From contig CDMY01000326.1 in NCBI GenBank assembly GCA_001179505.1, positions 1 through 58,346 of the forward strand: a stretch of DNA of 58,346 nt, given 5' to 3'. This document shows, piece by piece, positions 31,658-45,200 of this stretch. The notes beneath the pieces are model-generated. The model saw nothing but the letters and a program-made list of their open reading frames with translations, was not told where the DNA came from and searched no databases. Every line of letters starts with the position of its first letter. The stretch's first letter is position 1. A program made the translations under genes and the position numbers. The stretch comes from Vitrella brassicaformis (taxonomy: Eukaryota; Sar; Vitrellaceae).

Positions 31658-34600
31658 TTACTCCCCCTTGAGATAAACCAGCCACGGGGGACACCTACTC
31701 GCCCCCACTCCCCCAACAGGCGTCACAATCAGCCGCCCACTCTGGCCCTTCTCGCCCTTGAAGCTCACAGCAATCCCCACACCCTTCCGCGCGTCGATCT
31801 TCTGCACGCCCGCACCCCCGAGCACAAACGCAGGATTGTCGATCTCAAGAGAGAACTCGGTCGCAGCGGCGAAAGGGTTCTTGAAGTCGACGGAAGAGGC
31901 CTTGCCAGAGGGGATGGTGACCGGGCCTTGTGGCTGGGGGGGCAGGGCTATGCCGACGAGGAGGGCCTGGTACTCGAAGCCTTCTGGCGACTTGAGTGTG
32001 AGGATGGCGCGCATCTCCTCGAGCTGGCAGGGGACGAAGCGGATGTCCAATTGGACCTCTACACCTGCACACACACGCACACACACAGAGAGATAGAGGG
32101 AGAGATGGCGTGTGTGTGTGGGTGTGTGGGTGGGTGTGGATGTGCACCGTTGCCGGTGGTGTCCGCCTGTGCTGCGATGCCCTTTGCCGCGTCCATCACA
32201 AAGACGTCGCTGAATGGGGGTGGGGGGGAGGAGGGGGAGGGGGACTCAGCAGGGGAGGACAGAGCCACCTGAGACACAGATCCAGCCATCCATCCCTCCA
32301 TGTGTGTGTTTGCGGGCAGATGGGGCTGAGCAATGGACTGACTTGATAAGACGTCGGCTTGGCCCCAAAGTGCAGGAGACGGAAGGTCTGCACGGTCTCG
32401 CGGCCTGCATACCACACACACCACACACACACAGATACCGATCCGGCTGCTGCCAATGAGATCTGCGTGTGTGTGTACCAGCCACCAGCCCACCCACCGA
32501 GCGGCGCTTTGAAGGTGATGGTCTTTTCCAGCCCCGCTGGCCGTGCCGTCCACATGAGCTGATACCGATATGTGCCCAGGACGTTCTTCTCGCTCGCCAA
32601 GGTCACCTTCTGCTCCCCTGCAGGCCACACACAGAAACAAACGCACTGAGCGGACGGACGACGGAGGTGAGCGGGGAGAGAGGCGTGAAGTGAAAGCCTC
32701 ACTCACCTGATCCGACAACCGTCGGGCGGTATAGCACGTCGAGTGTGCCTTTGGTGTTGGGCTCCACGGCGAAGGGCTGGGGGGCGAACTTGACCTCAGG
32801 ATGATCACACTGGCACGTGAAGGCCACAGCCTGACACACACACACACACACACACGGCGAGGAGAGACAGCGCTGAGAATCCGCCCACACACAGAGAGAG
32901 AGGGACACGGACACGTGACGCAGAGAGCCATACGTGTTTCAAAGGGTTGAACACAGTCACAGCCGTCTTGCACACGTGCCGCACCACGCCGTCCATCCGC
33001 AGCACCCCCAAGCTCTCCCCCTCCTTGAAGCCCAGCACCGCCTCCCCATTCAAGTACTCGCCCGTCTGCACCTGCGTCAGCCGCACCAGCACACGAGCCG
33101 CGGCAACCTCCTGATACGCCAGCACCGTGAACCGGTAGTCTCGCGACTGCCCGGCAGGCAGCTCGAAGGAATCCGTCGACTGCACACACAAAAATTGGAG
33201 ACATCCATCAGAGTCTTTTCTTCTCCGTATCAGATCGCCGACTTGCCTCGATTTTGAAGGCCTCGGCGGCCTCTGAGCCGGCGGCTGGTTCGACGAGGGC
33301 GACTTCGGCTCTGAATTTCTGTCTGATTGGGAGCCAGTTCTTGAAGGGGATGGCGACGGCGGAGAGCACTTTGCAGGGGAGGGAGAGCTCGACGCGGGAG
33401 TCGATCTCGGGGGGGAGGGACTTGCCCGACAGCCTGACGTGTGTCGTGCAGAGATGTATATGTGTGTGTGTGTGTCCATCTCCCCCCTCTCTCTCTCTCT
33501 CCCCTTTATGAGTGTGTGTTGGAGAGGGGGGTCTTTCGTACTGACTTGTATTGGAGCGCGTTGCCATCGGGTGTGGCGATGAACAGCAACCCCAGGTGCT
33601 CCGCTGGCTCCGTCACCCTCTTTCTCTCCCTAAACACGCCCTCACCCACACCACCTGATGGTGCCGGCTTCTTCTCCTCTTTCTCCTTCTTGTCGTCCTT
33701 TTTCTTGCCGCCCTTCTCGGCCGCTGGCGGCGGGGGCGCATCGGCGGCCGGCTCGTCAGCAGCTGCCGGCTCGGCTGTCATGGTAAACGGCCTGTATGTG
33801 ACGGTGAGCACGCCCTCGCCACTTGGGGGGATGGACAGGGTGTCTGTAGGGGAGACCGCCCAGTACACCTGCGCCTTTGGCTCGTCTGTCCTGATGACTG
33901 GCGTGACTGTCCAGGGGGTGGCTGTGGGATTGGGCACCTTGACGGTCTCCTTCTTCTCGGTGCGGACGGGAGTGGCGAATGAGAGTGGCTTGACGGACTC
34001 TTCTGCGAGGGAGAGGCCTTTGCCGGTGACGCCGATGGTGAGCTGGATGGTGGGGGGGCCCTCGATGATGCACTGCACCTCCAATGAGAGCTCGCGGGGA
34101 TGCGCCTGACACAGGCACACACACACACACACACACAGAGAGAGGGAGAGAGAGAGAGGGCCACTCCTCCCTCTATCTATCAATCTTCAGCAAATCAGTG
34201 GTGGCTGGCCAGAAGCCTACCGTCTTGGGGTGGAAGGCAATCTCGATCGCGATGTCCTCCTGCGGCGCGAGGTATCCCTCCATGGGGCTGAAGCCCAAGA
34301 GCCCGTTCTCCCTCCCCCTCTGCGGCAACACAAAGCGGAACTTGCTCCCCACGTCGCCCCCATTATGCAGCCGACCGTGCCGCACCGCCCGGGAGTTGAC
34401 AATCACCGCACCAAACCCCACTGTCTGCGGCGTGAATCGCACTTCGGTGGCGTAGCTCTTCCCAGCAATGGTTGTGACGGGGAGGGACGTGGATGGCAGA
34501 TTCTCAGGCACGGCAACCAGCGGCAGTCGGAATGGGGGCACCTTGCTCGTCGGCGCGAAGGAAATGTCGATCTGCTGCATGTCTCGTGGACGGAGAGAGA

Positions 34601-36179
34601 TGGGCATGTCGGGGAAGAAGGTGACGGCGTGGTCTTTGAGCCGGTGGGAAGAGTCCTCTAGGGAAAAGGCCACCCGGCGCTCCGACCTGTTGACGACCTT
34701 CACCGATCTGCTGGCCCTCTGCCCCGCCAACACGCCCCCGAAGTCGATGAGCGCCATGTCGCTCGATGAGAGTTCCAAGCGGAGAGGGCACCCTTTGCCC
34801 GAGAGGGTGACTGCCATTGGTGTGTGCTCGTTGAGGACAAAGACGACCCGTTCTCTGTAGGTTTTGTTGGGCTCTTTTGGTGAGAACACGATGGGGACGG
34901 AGAGGGAGTCGTTGGCGGGGATGGTCGACTGGTGCAGGAGCACTTGCAGGTGATCCACACCACTGCAACCAAGACACACAGACACACACACACAGGGAGA
35001 GAGAGGGGGGGGGGAAGACGAAAATGAAGCGGCTTACGCAAAGTCCGTCGCAATCGTGCAGTCCTGCTCCTCATCCTTATTCGTAATAACCAGCTCCTTA
35101 GTCACCGCCCCCTCATCAGCGGGGTGCTCGATCGGCGGCAAAGATGGCGACCCTCCACTAATGTCCGGCCGGACAAAGCACGGGCCGAAGTCGTGGTGGT
35201 GGAAGGAGAACTCGACGAGGGGGCGGGACGATCTCCCGGTGAGCTCGATGGTGTAGCTGCGGCCTCCCGGTATTTGGCATTGGATGAGGGTGCCGTCCAG
35301 AAGGTGAGGCTGCAGGGGGTGGTACGTCACGTCAAAGGAGGTCTTGGCGCCTGCATTGGTGTGACATGGTCTTGTTCTTGTCTCTCTAAGCTTTGGTGGG
35401 CAGTCGTGTGGTGCACCACTTTCTATCCACCCACCTTGTGTGGCGATGCCTTGTGCGGGCGTGATGGTGATGAAGGGTGGCACCGCGCCGGAGTCAGCCG
35501 GCGGCTGGGGCGTCCCGTCCCTGGGCCTGGGGGACACACACACACACACATCCATTCCCACCCCCACCACAGCACAGAGAGAGAGAGAGGAGCTAGGTGG
35601 CCCACTTGATTTTCCAGTTGAAGTCGAAGCTGAATTTGCCCCTGTTGACAAGGCCCAGCTTGTAGGCCCGCCGCTCCATCACCGCCAGCTGACCGAAGGA
35701 GACCCGCTCCAGTGCCGCCTCGGCCCCAGTGGTCAGTTCGGGGACCGACCGGATGCGGCCGTCGTCCTCCTCGATGATCAGCTCCTGGACACACACACAC
35801 ATGCACAGACACACACATGTGTGTGTGCTCTCTGTCTCTCCCTGTGTGTGTGTCCGGGAGACCTGGTTGATGGCGTACCCCTCCCCCTTGATGTTGAGCG
35901 TGATGGGCCTCTGCTTCCGCCGCACGCGGCACACCAGATTCAGGTTGACCGCCTTCTCAGCCGTGGGGCGGAAGTCAATCTCCAACGGCACTGACGCGCC
36001 TGCGCGCACACCACAGGAGAGCACAGAAGAGCACAGAAGAGTGTGCGTGTGTGTGTGTGTTGGGGGAGGGTGGGATGTGTGGGTGTGTGTGCCTGGTGAG
36101 ACGACGCCGTTGAGTGGGGTGACAGTGATGGTGCCGTCCGCATCGCCCGCCTGGCTCTCAAGCGACAACCTACCATACA

Positions 36180-36214
<35 letters not shown>

Positions 36215-38550
36215 GGAGACGTGTGTGTGCATGGGTACCCCCTCCCTCCCTCCCTCCCTCCCTCTCTCCCTCCCTCTCTCCCTCTCTCCGTGTTAATTAC
36301 TTGTCGACGGCAAAGCTGAAGGGGATGTACTCTTTGTTGACGATGTGCACCGTCTCGTTGGCTTTGCCGCCCAGGAGGAGGCGGCCGAAGTTGACCTTGG
36401 GGCGGTCGAATCCCACGCGGGGCTCCTTCACCTGACCTAACAAGGCGAAACCTACACACACACACACAAGCACAGAGCTGTTTGTAGTATTGGTTCATTC
36501 CTTCCTTCTGCTTGCCGACCTTGCGCGACGTCCGTATTTGGTATGGTGAAGACCCAGTGCGCCTCGTGAGGCCCCGTAGAGGCGGGCGTGTACTCAAACA
36601 CCATCTCGAACTTCTTTCCAGGCAGTATGGTGCCCCGCTTGGTCGCACAGCGGAAGGCGTCAGGCTCCGAAACTGCACACACACACACACACGAAGCCAT
36701 CCACATATACAGAGGGATATGTGTGTGTATGTGTGTGTGTGTGTTCGCTTCGCTTACAGTCGTCTGTGGTTGCCTCTGCTGGTGATGGCGCGGCTGCCCC
36801 TGACTCCTGCACACACAGAGCTCAGCCGAGGGTGCAGACCGACAGACAGACAGGCAGGCAGGCAGGCAGACCTGCTTCCACATGAAGTCGTAGGGCTGCA
36901 GTGTGGTGTTGAGGACAAAGAACCGCCGCGTGTTGCGGACCATGGTGCCCATCGAGGCGAACTCCAACACATGCTCACGAGGGTCGATCGAACGTGTCTC
37001 CGACAACCTGACATTGACACACACACACACACACACCCCATCCCAACACACAATACCCAGCCAGCATTGTGCAGAGTGTTCCTTCCCCCCTGTCTCTCTT
37101 TCCCTCTGCTACTTGGTCTCCTCGGCTGGCTCCGGCGTGACAGGCTGTGCAGGGAACTCAAAATGGCACATCGGCCGCAGCGCATTCCCCTCAACCGCCG
37201 CCTCCAACCCCCCATCATCCCGGCCATCAGGCACTTGGCAGTACAGCACCCGGGCAAAGTCGACCATGTCTGTGGGCGAGAACCGGATGGTGACCTCCTG
37301 GCTCTGCTCGGGGGGCACCGAGCCTCTGTGCGGGGCGATCGAGTAGAAGGGCGGGTGGGGGTCCTCTCGTCTGGCGGATGGGTGGAGGAAGGCAAAGCGG
37401 AACGGCAGGGCGATCTTGGATTTGTTTCTCTGCCAGCCAAAGACGGCGAGGCAAGGAATGTGTGGACGAGAGAGAGAGAGAGAGAGAAACGTGTGCAGTT
37501 TTGGTACCAGTTGGAATTTGTAGGCTCGCGATCGGAATAGAATGGTCTTTGCGAAGATGACCTTGTTGCTCTCGATCGACCACTCGTACGCCATCTCGTC
37601 AGCGGCCGCAGTCACCTTGACCGGCACGTCTCTCTCAGTCCCCTGCACCACCTCGTGACGCGGCTCCTCCCTGCACACACACACACACACACACACGTCT
37701 CTAGATGGAAACGGGAAATGGGTTGTTTACCTGGTGAGCTCGACGATCATCTCCTCGTCCAAATCTTCTTCTGTCTCTCCCTCCTCTGCTGCTGCTGGTG
37801 GGGGTGGGGGCGCGGCTTTGGTATCCTTCTTGTCGGGCTTCTTGTCTCCTCCTTTCTTGTCGCCCTTCTTTGGCGCGGCGGCAGCAGCGAGCTTCGCCTC
37901 CATCTCCGCCTGCTTCGCCGCGAGGTACTCCTTGTGCTCGCGCCGGGTCATGACTCTCTGTTCCTTCATGGAGTTGTCCCACTCTGAAATATCTGCCGTC
38001 GTCTCTCGCTCACGGGGTGTCTCTTGCTCCCCCTCTGTGGCCTCCTCGCCGGGGGCTTTGTAGGCGATCCTGGCCATGGTGCAGGGGACGGGGAGGGACT
38101 TGACTGCCAGCTGCTGGGTGGGCTTGATGGTGAGGGTGATCGCCTTCTTGCTGTGAGGCTGCAGAGACACACAGACAGAGAGAGACAGACAGAGACACTA
38201 ATGGGTGCGCGCAGAAAGACGGAGGAGAGAGGGAGGGAGGAGGGAGGAGGGAGGGCACGTACCTGGATGTGTCCCACGGATGGCACCATCTTGCCGCACT
38301 CCGCCAGCTCGCCGGGCAGCGGCATCGGAAACTCGAATCGCATCGGGTGGTCACCGTTGTTCCTGAGGGTGAACACAGCCGATATTTCCTGACCGACGGC
38401 CACCTCGCCCGCGTCGAGCTCGTCGGGCTGAGCCGCTGCCCCCTGTGGCTGTGGCTGTGGGTGTGGCGGGGGGACGTCCCAGGCCCACTCGTCCTGGTAG
38501 CCCACTCCTTTGAACGTGATTGTGGTGTCCTCGAAGGCGTTCTGATGCCA

Positions 38551-38585
<35 letters not shown>

Positions 38586-39198
38586 CGCGCGATGGGCATA
38601 TTTCCTCTCCTGCTGTCGATCCTTGAGGTGTGCCTACCTGTAAGGTGTGCAGCCTCAAAGGCACGGCGTACTCCCCCTTGTCCACAGGCTTGAACACCAC
38701 GGCAAACGAGTGGCTCTGCTTGGGGTTCAGCGATATCGACGACGGGCACCTGACAGCCATGTGGGGCGAAGGCGGGGACGGCGCGTCGCACCGGACCGTC
38801 GCGGGGATGATGCCCCCGTTGTGCAAGGTGAACACCGCCTGCAGCCGACGACCCAAAGGCAGACGGCCGAAGTTGAAGCTGGGGCCCGTTGCCGGCTCGG
38901 CTGCTGCACAAAGGACGGGCGACGAGAGACGATCGTTCGAGATTTCCTTTTTTGTGGATTCTTTTCGGCGTACCTTCCCCCTTCTTGCCCTTTTCGGGGG
39001 GTGGCTCTGGCGGCGCGAATTGTGGGGGCATCTGGAAGGTGACTGTGGGCAGTGTGCCGTCCCCTCGGATCTCGAAGGCCAGGCCCTTTGTCTTCGGATC
39101 GGTCGCCCGTGCGACGGCGACGTCCACCATGGAGCTGTAGCGCTTGAGCGAGGAGGGCGTGAAGGTCACTGTCACATACCTGACAGAAAGCACCCATA

Positions 39199-39234
<36 letters not shown>

Positions 39235-42200
39235 CGAGGAGTCGGTTGCTTCATGAAAGTACCTACCGGTATTCGTGGGCGGGGATCGTCAAAGTCGCCG
39301 GCTCAATAGCAAACGCATCGTCCACCGGGGCCGCCCCCTTCCCACCGCCACCGGGCTTTCCGCCTTCCGCGGCCGCGCCCGCCGGCTTCACAGCTGCCGT
39401 CACCTCGATCGGAATAGAAGTGGGGTTGGTGATGCGGAAACGCTCCGCCGCTGGTGTGCTGCAGATGACCGGGCCGAAGTCAAAGACCTTCTCATCTTCA
39501 GAGTAGACGCGCGTCTCGATCTTGCCGGCGACGGTGACGGCCTCATCGAAGTTCTTGACGACGTATTGCTCCTCGAAGACCCAATCAAGCTGATATATGT
39601 GAGGGGGGCATACAGAGAGAAGGGGAGAGACATGCGTGTGTGTTGGGGNNNNNNNNNNNNNNNNNNNNNNNNNNNNNNNNNNNNNNNNNNNNNNNNNNNN
39701 NNNNNNNNNNNNNNNNNNNNNNNNNNNNNNNNNNNNNNNNNNNNNNNNNNNNNNNNNNNNNNNNNNNNNNNNNNNNNNNNNNNNNNNNNNNNNNNNNNNN
39801 NNNNNNNNNNNNNNNNNNNNNNNNNNNNNNNNNNNNNNNNNNNNNNNNNNNNNNNNNNNNNNNNNNNNNNNNNNNNNNNNNNNNNNNNNNNNNNNNNNNN
39901 NNNNNNNNNNNNNNNNNNNNNNNNNNNNNNNNNNNNNNNNNNNNNNNNATAATAGTGCCTACGTCATCACTGAGAGCGGGGACACAGCTTTCGGCTTGCA
40001 GCAGGTAGGTGGCTGCGGGCAGCAGGGGAGGCACCTCGTTTGGCCGGCCAACTGGGGCGGCAGGGGTGGTGGCTGCGGGAGCTCCTTCTGCGCTCTCCTT
40101 CTCCTTCAGCTGTTGCTGCTGCTCCTCTTGTCTCTTCTTCTTGAGTGCCTCCAGCGCCTCCCGAGCCTGCCGAAGCTGCTCCGTCTCCTCAGTCACCTGG
40201 ATGCCCTCAGCCTGCAACCAGCCACACCCCACAGTGCAATCAATACACACGATGCCTGTGTGGCCAACTGACCATGAGCACGAGGTTCAGGTCATGGTGC
40301 GCGTTGCCCTCCGCGGCGAAAGCCACGTCGACGGTCACGGTCGCGTTGCCCTCGACGAGCCCTTTGGCGGGGGTGACCTTGAACGCACCGACGGACATGG
40401 CCTCCCCTCCTGTGGCACCTGCTGCTGCACCGCCGCCTTTAGCGTCCTTCTTTGGAGGCGGAGCCTTGCCCTTGCCACCTGCACACACGCATTGAGTGGT
40501 GGGGGAGGGGGGGCGTGGTATGGGGGGGAGGGGAGGGTGTGTGTGGGGTTGGACTGACCTGCCGCCTGCTGTGTGTCGGGTGTTTGTGGCTTCGGGTCGT
40601 CAATCTGTGCGGAGCCGTCGGCGAGGGAGTCGAGGGTGACGAGTTGCCACCGGAAGGGGAAGTCGCCCTCGTTGCGGATCTCAAACGTCCTGACCGATCG
40701 ATGAACAAACGGCGCACAGACAGAGAGAGAGAGAGAGAGAGATTCGGGGAGAGATTCATATTGAAGAGGACACCATATTTCAGGCAGCCGCACACACGTA
40801 CTTGTTCGCGCCTTGTCCCGTCTCGAGCGCGCCGAAGGCGATGCCTCTCGGGGGGCTGACGGCCAGGTGGTTGTACTGCGCCTTGACGTGCAGCCTGATC
40901 GGGGGATGGGGCGGCTCGATCTTCTCGCCAGTGGAGGCCTCAAACACCGCCAGAAGGATCTCCTCGGTGCCGTCAATCGTCACCTGTATCAGCGCACAGA
41001 TGGGGCGGTGTGTTGGGGGCAGCAGCGGGGGAGGGAGAGGGAGGTCACCTCTGTGTTGCTGCAGCACTGTGCGGCGATGGGACATTCTTCGCCTGCTTGA
41101 AGCTCGCCGGTGAGCGGCTCGATAGACAGGAACTGACGCACCTGCTTCCGCCTTATCCTGCAGAAAAGACAAAACAACAAGACAACAACGAGCAGCCTCT
41201 GTGTGTCTTCGATTCGGTAAGGACTCCTTCCTGCCTCGCTCTGGCTGACTTGAAGTCGTATTTGACGGCGTATTTGCCGTCGTTTCTGAGTTTGAGGGTC
41301 TGTTCCTTCCGCTCCCGCACCCGCATGATGCCGAAGTCGAGGGAGGAGGCGCCCTCCGTCGGGTACACCACCTTGACGGCCACCTCAAACGCCTCCGCAG
41401 TCACTGCAGTATCAATGACAATCGATACAGCCAGAGAGGGAGAAGTCAGCAGAGACAGAGACCTTACGTTGTATGGGGATGTCCGGCTGCACCAGCGCTC
41501 CCTCCTCGATGTCCATGCAGCTGAGGGCCAGCCCGCAGTCCATCACACACGCACTCTCCGCGGCAAATGTAAACAGCACCTCTCGCTCCTCCCCCACCTG
41601 ACGTGACCACCACACCACACGCCATGAATCCATCCATCCATTTAACCACACACACATAGCTCGATGCAGGCACACGCACCTGCAGCGTGCCCTCCAGCGT
41701 TGTTTTCGGCTCTGCCGCTGCTGCCGCTGGTGCCGTAGCTGCGGTATTCTCATCCTCAGCTGCCTGTGGCTGTGTCGGGGGCTGTGTCGGGGGCTGGGGC
41801 GTTGGCGACTTGGGCGACTTGGGAGTCGGCTGCTGCTGGGGTGGTTGCTGGATGGAGTATGTGAAGCACGGGAGAAGCTTGTCGATGCCCTTCAGGACCC
41901 ACTTGACCGGCACGCTGCCCGCGTTGCTCACCTTCAACACCCTGACGTACATAAAGGAAGGGAAGGGAAACATTGCGGAGGCACGCTTAGCATGTGGATC
42001 GGATCCGTTTGATTTGTGCCTACGCAGTTCGTTTCTGTCGGAGTAGGAGCCGGCCGAAGTCGAGTTTGTCGGTGGCCACGGCGACCTTGGGGAGGGCACC
42101 CAATGCCGCCACGGGCAGCAGGATCGGCTCAGGGTTGTTCCGCACCGTCGCAACCACAGTGTCCTGCAGGAGACCATACACACATACACACCGACCTATG

Positions 42201-45200
42201 TCTCCCTCCCTGCCCCTCTCTGTGTGTGCCTCTGTAGCTGTGTGTGTGTGTGTGTGTGGCTGTGTGTGTACTCATTGTCACCTTGTAAGCGCCCTCCTTT
42301 GTAGGAAAGCACCAGACACGGAGGGTCCCCTTCTCGTTCGGCTCAAGGGTGAGCTTGGCGGGCTCCACAATGAAGGGGTACTCATCCAGCGGCGCCACGG
42401 GGAAGGCGGGCGTGTCGGTATCAACCGGGGGCGCCGCCTCGGCACCACCAGCAGCACCCGCCTTGCCGCCCTTCTTGTCTCCCTTGCCTCCTTTGGATGG
42501 TGCAGCGGCTGCATCCGCCGCACCGGCCTTGCTCGCCGACTCCAGGCAGAAGAAGACGGTGGTGGAGAACAGGGAGGGGTTGCTGATGGTGAGGGTCTCG
42601 TAGTGGTCGTGGAAGCCGCCCTGCCGCTCCCTCTCCCTCCGGGCCTTCTTCGGTGGAGGAGGCGGCTTGGCCACCGACTCAGGGTGGTCTGCTGCCTTCT
42701 CTTTCTCTTCACCAGCCGCTGGTGGTGGTGCTGATCCTTCCTCCTTCTCATGCTCTTGCTCTTGCTCGACCGCTGCAGCAGCAGGTGGGGGAGGTGCCTG
42801 GAGCTCTGCAATGAAGGCTTCTCGCTTGGCTGGGTCGCGGCCGATCAGAAGGGGGCCGAAATCGAAGACATTCTGACAACCAGAGAGAGAGACACAGACA
42901 GAGAGAGGGTACCCCGTGTGCCCGCCACTCACTAAGAGAAGGTCACCTTGCTTTGGTCGAAGTGTTTCCTGACGACCACTGCTCCCTTTTTGGGTTTGGC
43001 GAGTGCCCTCTTTCTGAAGAGCGTGGCGGGGTCGGTGTCGATCTGCGGCAGCGCACACCTGCCCGTCACATCCACAACGTGCACCTCCTTGCTCCCCGCT
43101 GCCGCACCAACCACCTCAAACCAAACGTCCGTCGTGTAGGTCCCTGCAAAGAGAGAGACACCCATAGACACCCAGAGACACCCAGAGAGAGAGAGAGAGA
43201 GAGCGAGTGCGACTTGCCAGGTTGTGTGGCTGGCTGTATGGGCACGTGCCTGTGGCCGATGCGAGGAACTGCACAAAGATCTTCTGCTCGCCCTTGGGTG
43301 GGATGATCCACCGGCTCTGCGTCGAGGAGAACGCGGGCGCCTCCTCCTTTGGCGGCTCCACGGGCTCCTCCGAGCCCTTGCCTTTCTTCTTCTCGGCCCC
43401 CTTGGCCCCCTTCTTCTCATCGACAGGGGGCGGGGGCGGTGTCTCCACCTTCCTCTCTGCCTCTGGGATGGGCGTCAGCAGCACGAACGAGGGGTTGGGT
43501 GCGCGAGGGGGGCGCACAGGCGGGCGCGTGACGATCTGCTGGAAGGTGGGGGGCGGGATGGGGGGCTCGGTGGGGATCTTTGGTTTGGGGATGAGGGCGC
43601 AGAGGTCTGTGATGAAGGCGTCGAGTGGGGGGCCTTCGATGTCGATGTGCAGCACCTCCACCGTTGGTTCTTGCTGCTCTTCGGCGACCTCTTTGGGCGC
43701 AACTCGCTCTTTGTCTTCTGTTGCCGGCTCGGCTGCTTCGCCCTCCTGCTGGTCCTCATCTGCGACTTTCTCCCCTTCCACATCAGCAGCAGCAGCAGGG
43801 GCAGGGGCAGGGGCAGGGGCAGGGGCAGGGGCAGGAGCAGGAGTTTCCACTTTCTCTTCCACCGTTGGATGTTTCTGCAGCCACTCGACCCTCTTGTGCA
43901 CATGGACAAGCAGCCTACGGATGGCCTCCTGCTGCTCAGATGTGGGAGGGGAGGCCACCTCGCCCGCTGGCTGGTCTTTGAAGACGGTCGTCTTGAGGTA
44001 CTGCGCGTCGCTCTCGAGCTTCTCGGCTTCCGTCTCCTGCTCTCTGATCGTGTCCCCAAGCTCCTTCATGCGCCTGTTGGCCGCCTCGCTCTCAGGCGGG
44101 GCCGCTGCCTCTGCTGATGGCATCTCGCCTTCGCCTTCGGCAGGCTGCTGCCCTTCACCACCACCAGCCGCCGCCGCTAGCTCATCGTGTTCTTTCCGCG
44201 CTGCCTCCATGGACGACCGGAGCTCATCGAGGCGGGATCGCAAGTGCTCGTCCAGCCGGCGATAGAAGTCCATCCAAGCCTGGATCTGGGCCTTGGGGAT
44301 GAAAGAGTCGGCGTCGTCTGTCGGTGGTGCTGCTAGTGGTTCCTCGTCTGCTTCCGGGATCTCCAGCTGCAGACAGTGAGGGAGAAAGGGAGGCAGACTT
44401 GGATGGATGGATGGATGGATGTGTGGGAGCATTGTTGACCTGTGCGTGGACAGCTCTGAACTTCTCCTCCTTCATCGCCCTCACGAAGAGCTGCACGTCC
44501 ACAGGCGGCTTGACAAACAGGCTGGGCCGCCCCGCGCAGTCCAGAACCACCCCCGCATTGCAGTCAGCAAAGGCCACCCTCCTCTCTATGAGCACCTTCA
44601 CCACCTCCACATCCAAGTCGTACCACCCCGCAGGCGGCGTCCGCTCAACCACAACCGTCTCCCCCTTCTTCGCCTTCTTGGCGGCTTTCTCGGCCGCGTC
44701 CACCTGCTGCTGCCACTGGGCGTCCTTCTCCGCCACCCTCTGTCGGATCTTTTCGATCATTTCCTGCAGAGAGGTATCGCTGCTGAGTGCGCTGGTGCGT
44801 GCGGGGCCGCCGTCGAGGGCCCACTGGACGACGGAGTCGATCGTGAGGGTTTTGCGCTTCTGTGGCTCGATTGCGGCGAGGACAGCTGCGGACCCGGCGA
44901 GAGGGGGGGAGAGGAGGATGATGTTCAGCCTGTCGTCTTGGGGCACTCTGAAGGGGTGTCTCGACTGGTCCTCCAGCTCAGGGTCGAACACGGCCGCTTC
45001 CACCTCCCCCTCCCCGTCTCCTTCTTGCCCTTCCTGTTCCAGGGGAAGCGGGGGTGTAGCCTTGCCCTCGCCCTCTTGCTCCCCCTCCTGTGCTGCAGCG
45101 GCCGCCTCCTCAGCCGCCTTCCTCTCCGCCTCAACCCGCTCCCTCTCTCTCTCTTCCTCCATCTGAATCTCGCGGATTTCCTGCCAAAGCGGCGCCCCAG

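Noticed and set aside
43207-44265. 352-codon open frame on the + strand opposite HYDIN
   Set aside because: Ser/Ala/Gly-rich shadow of HYDIN's acidic and Ala-rich linker; no domain.
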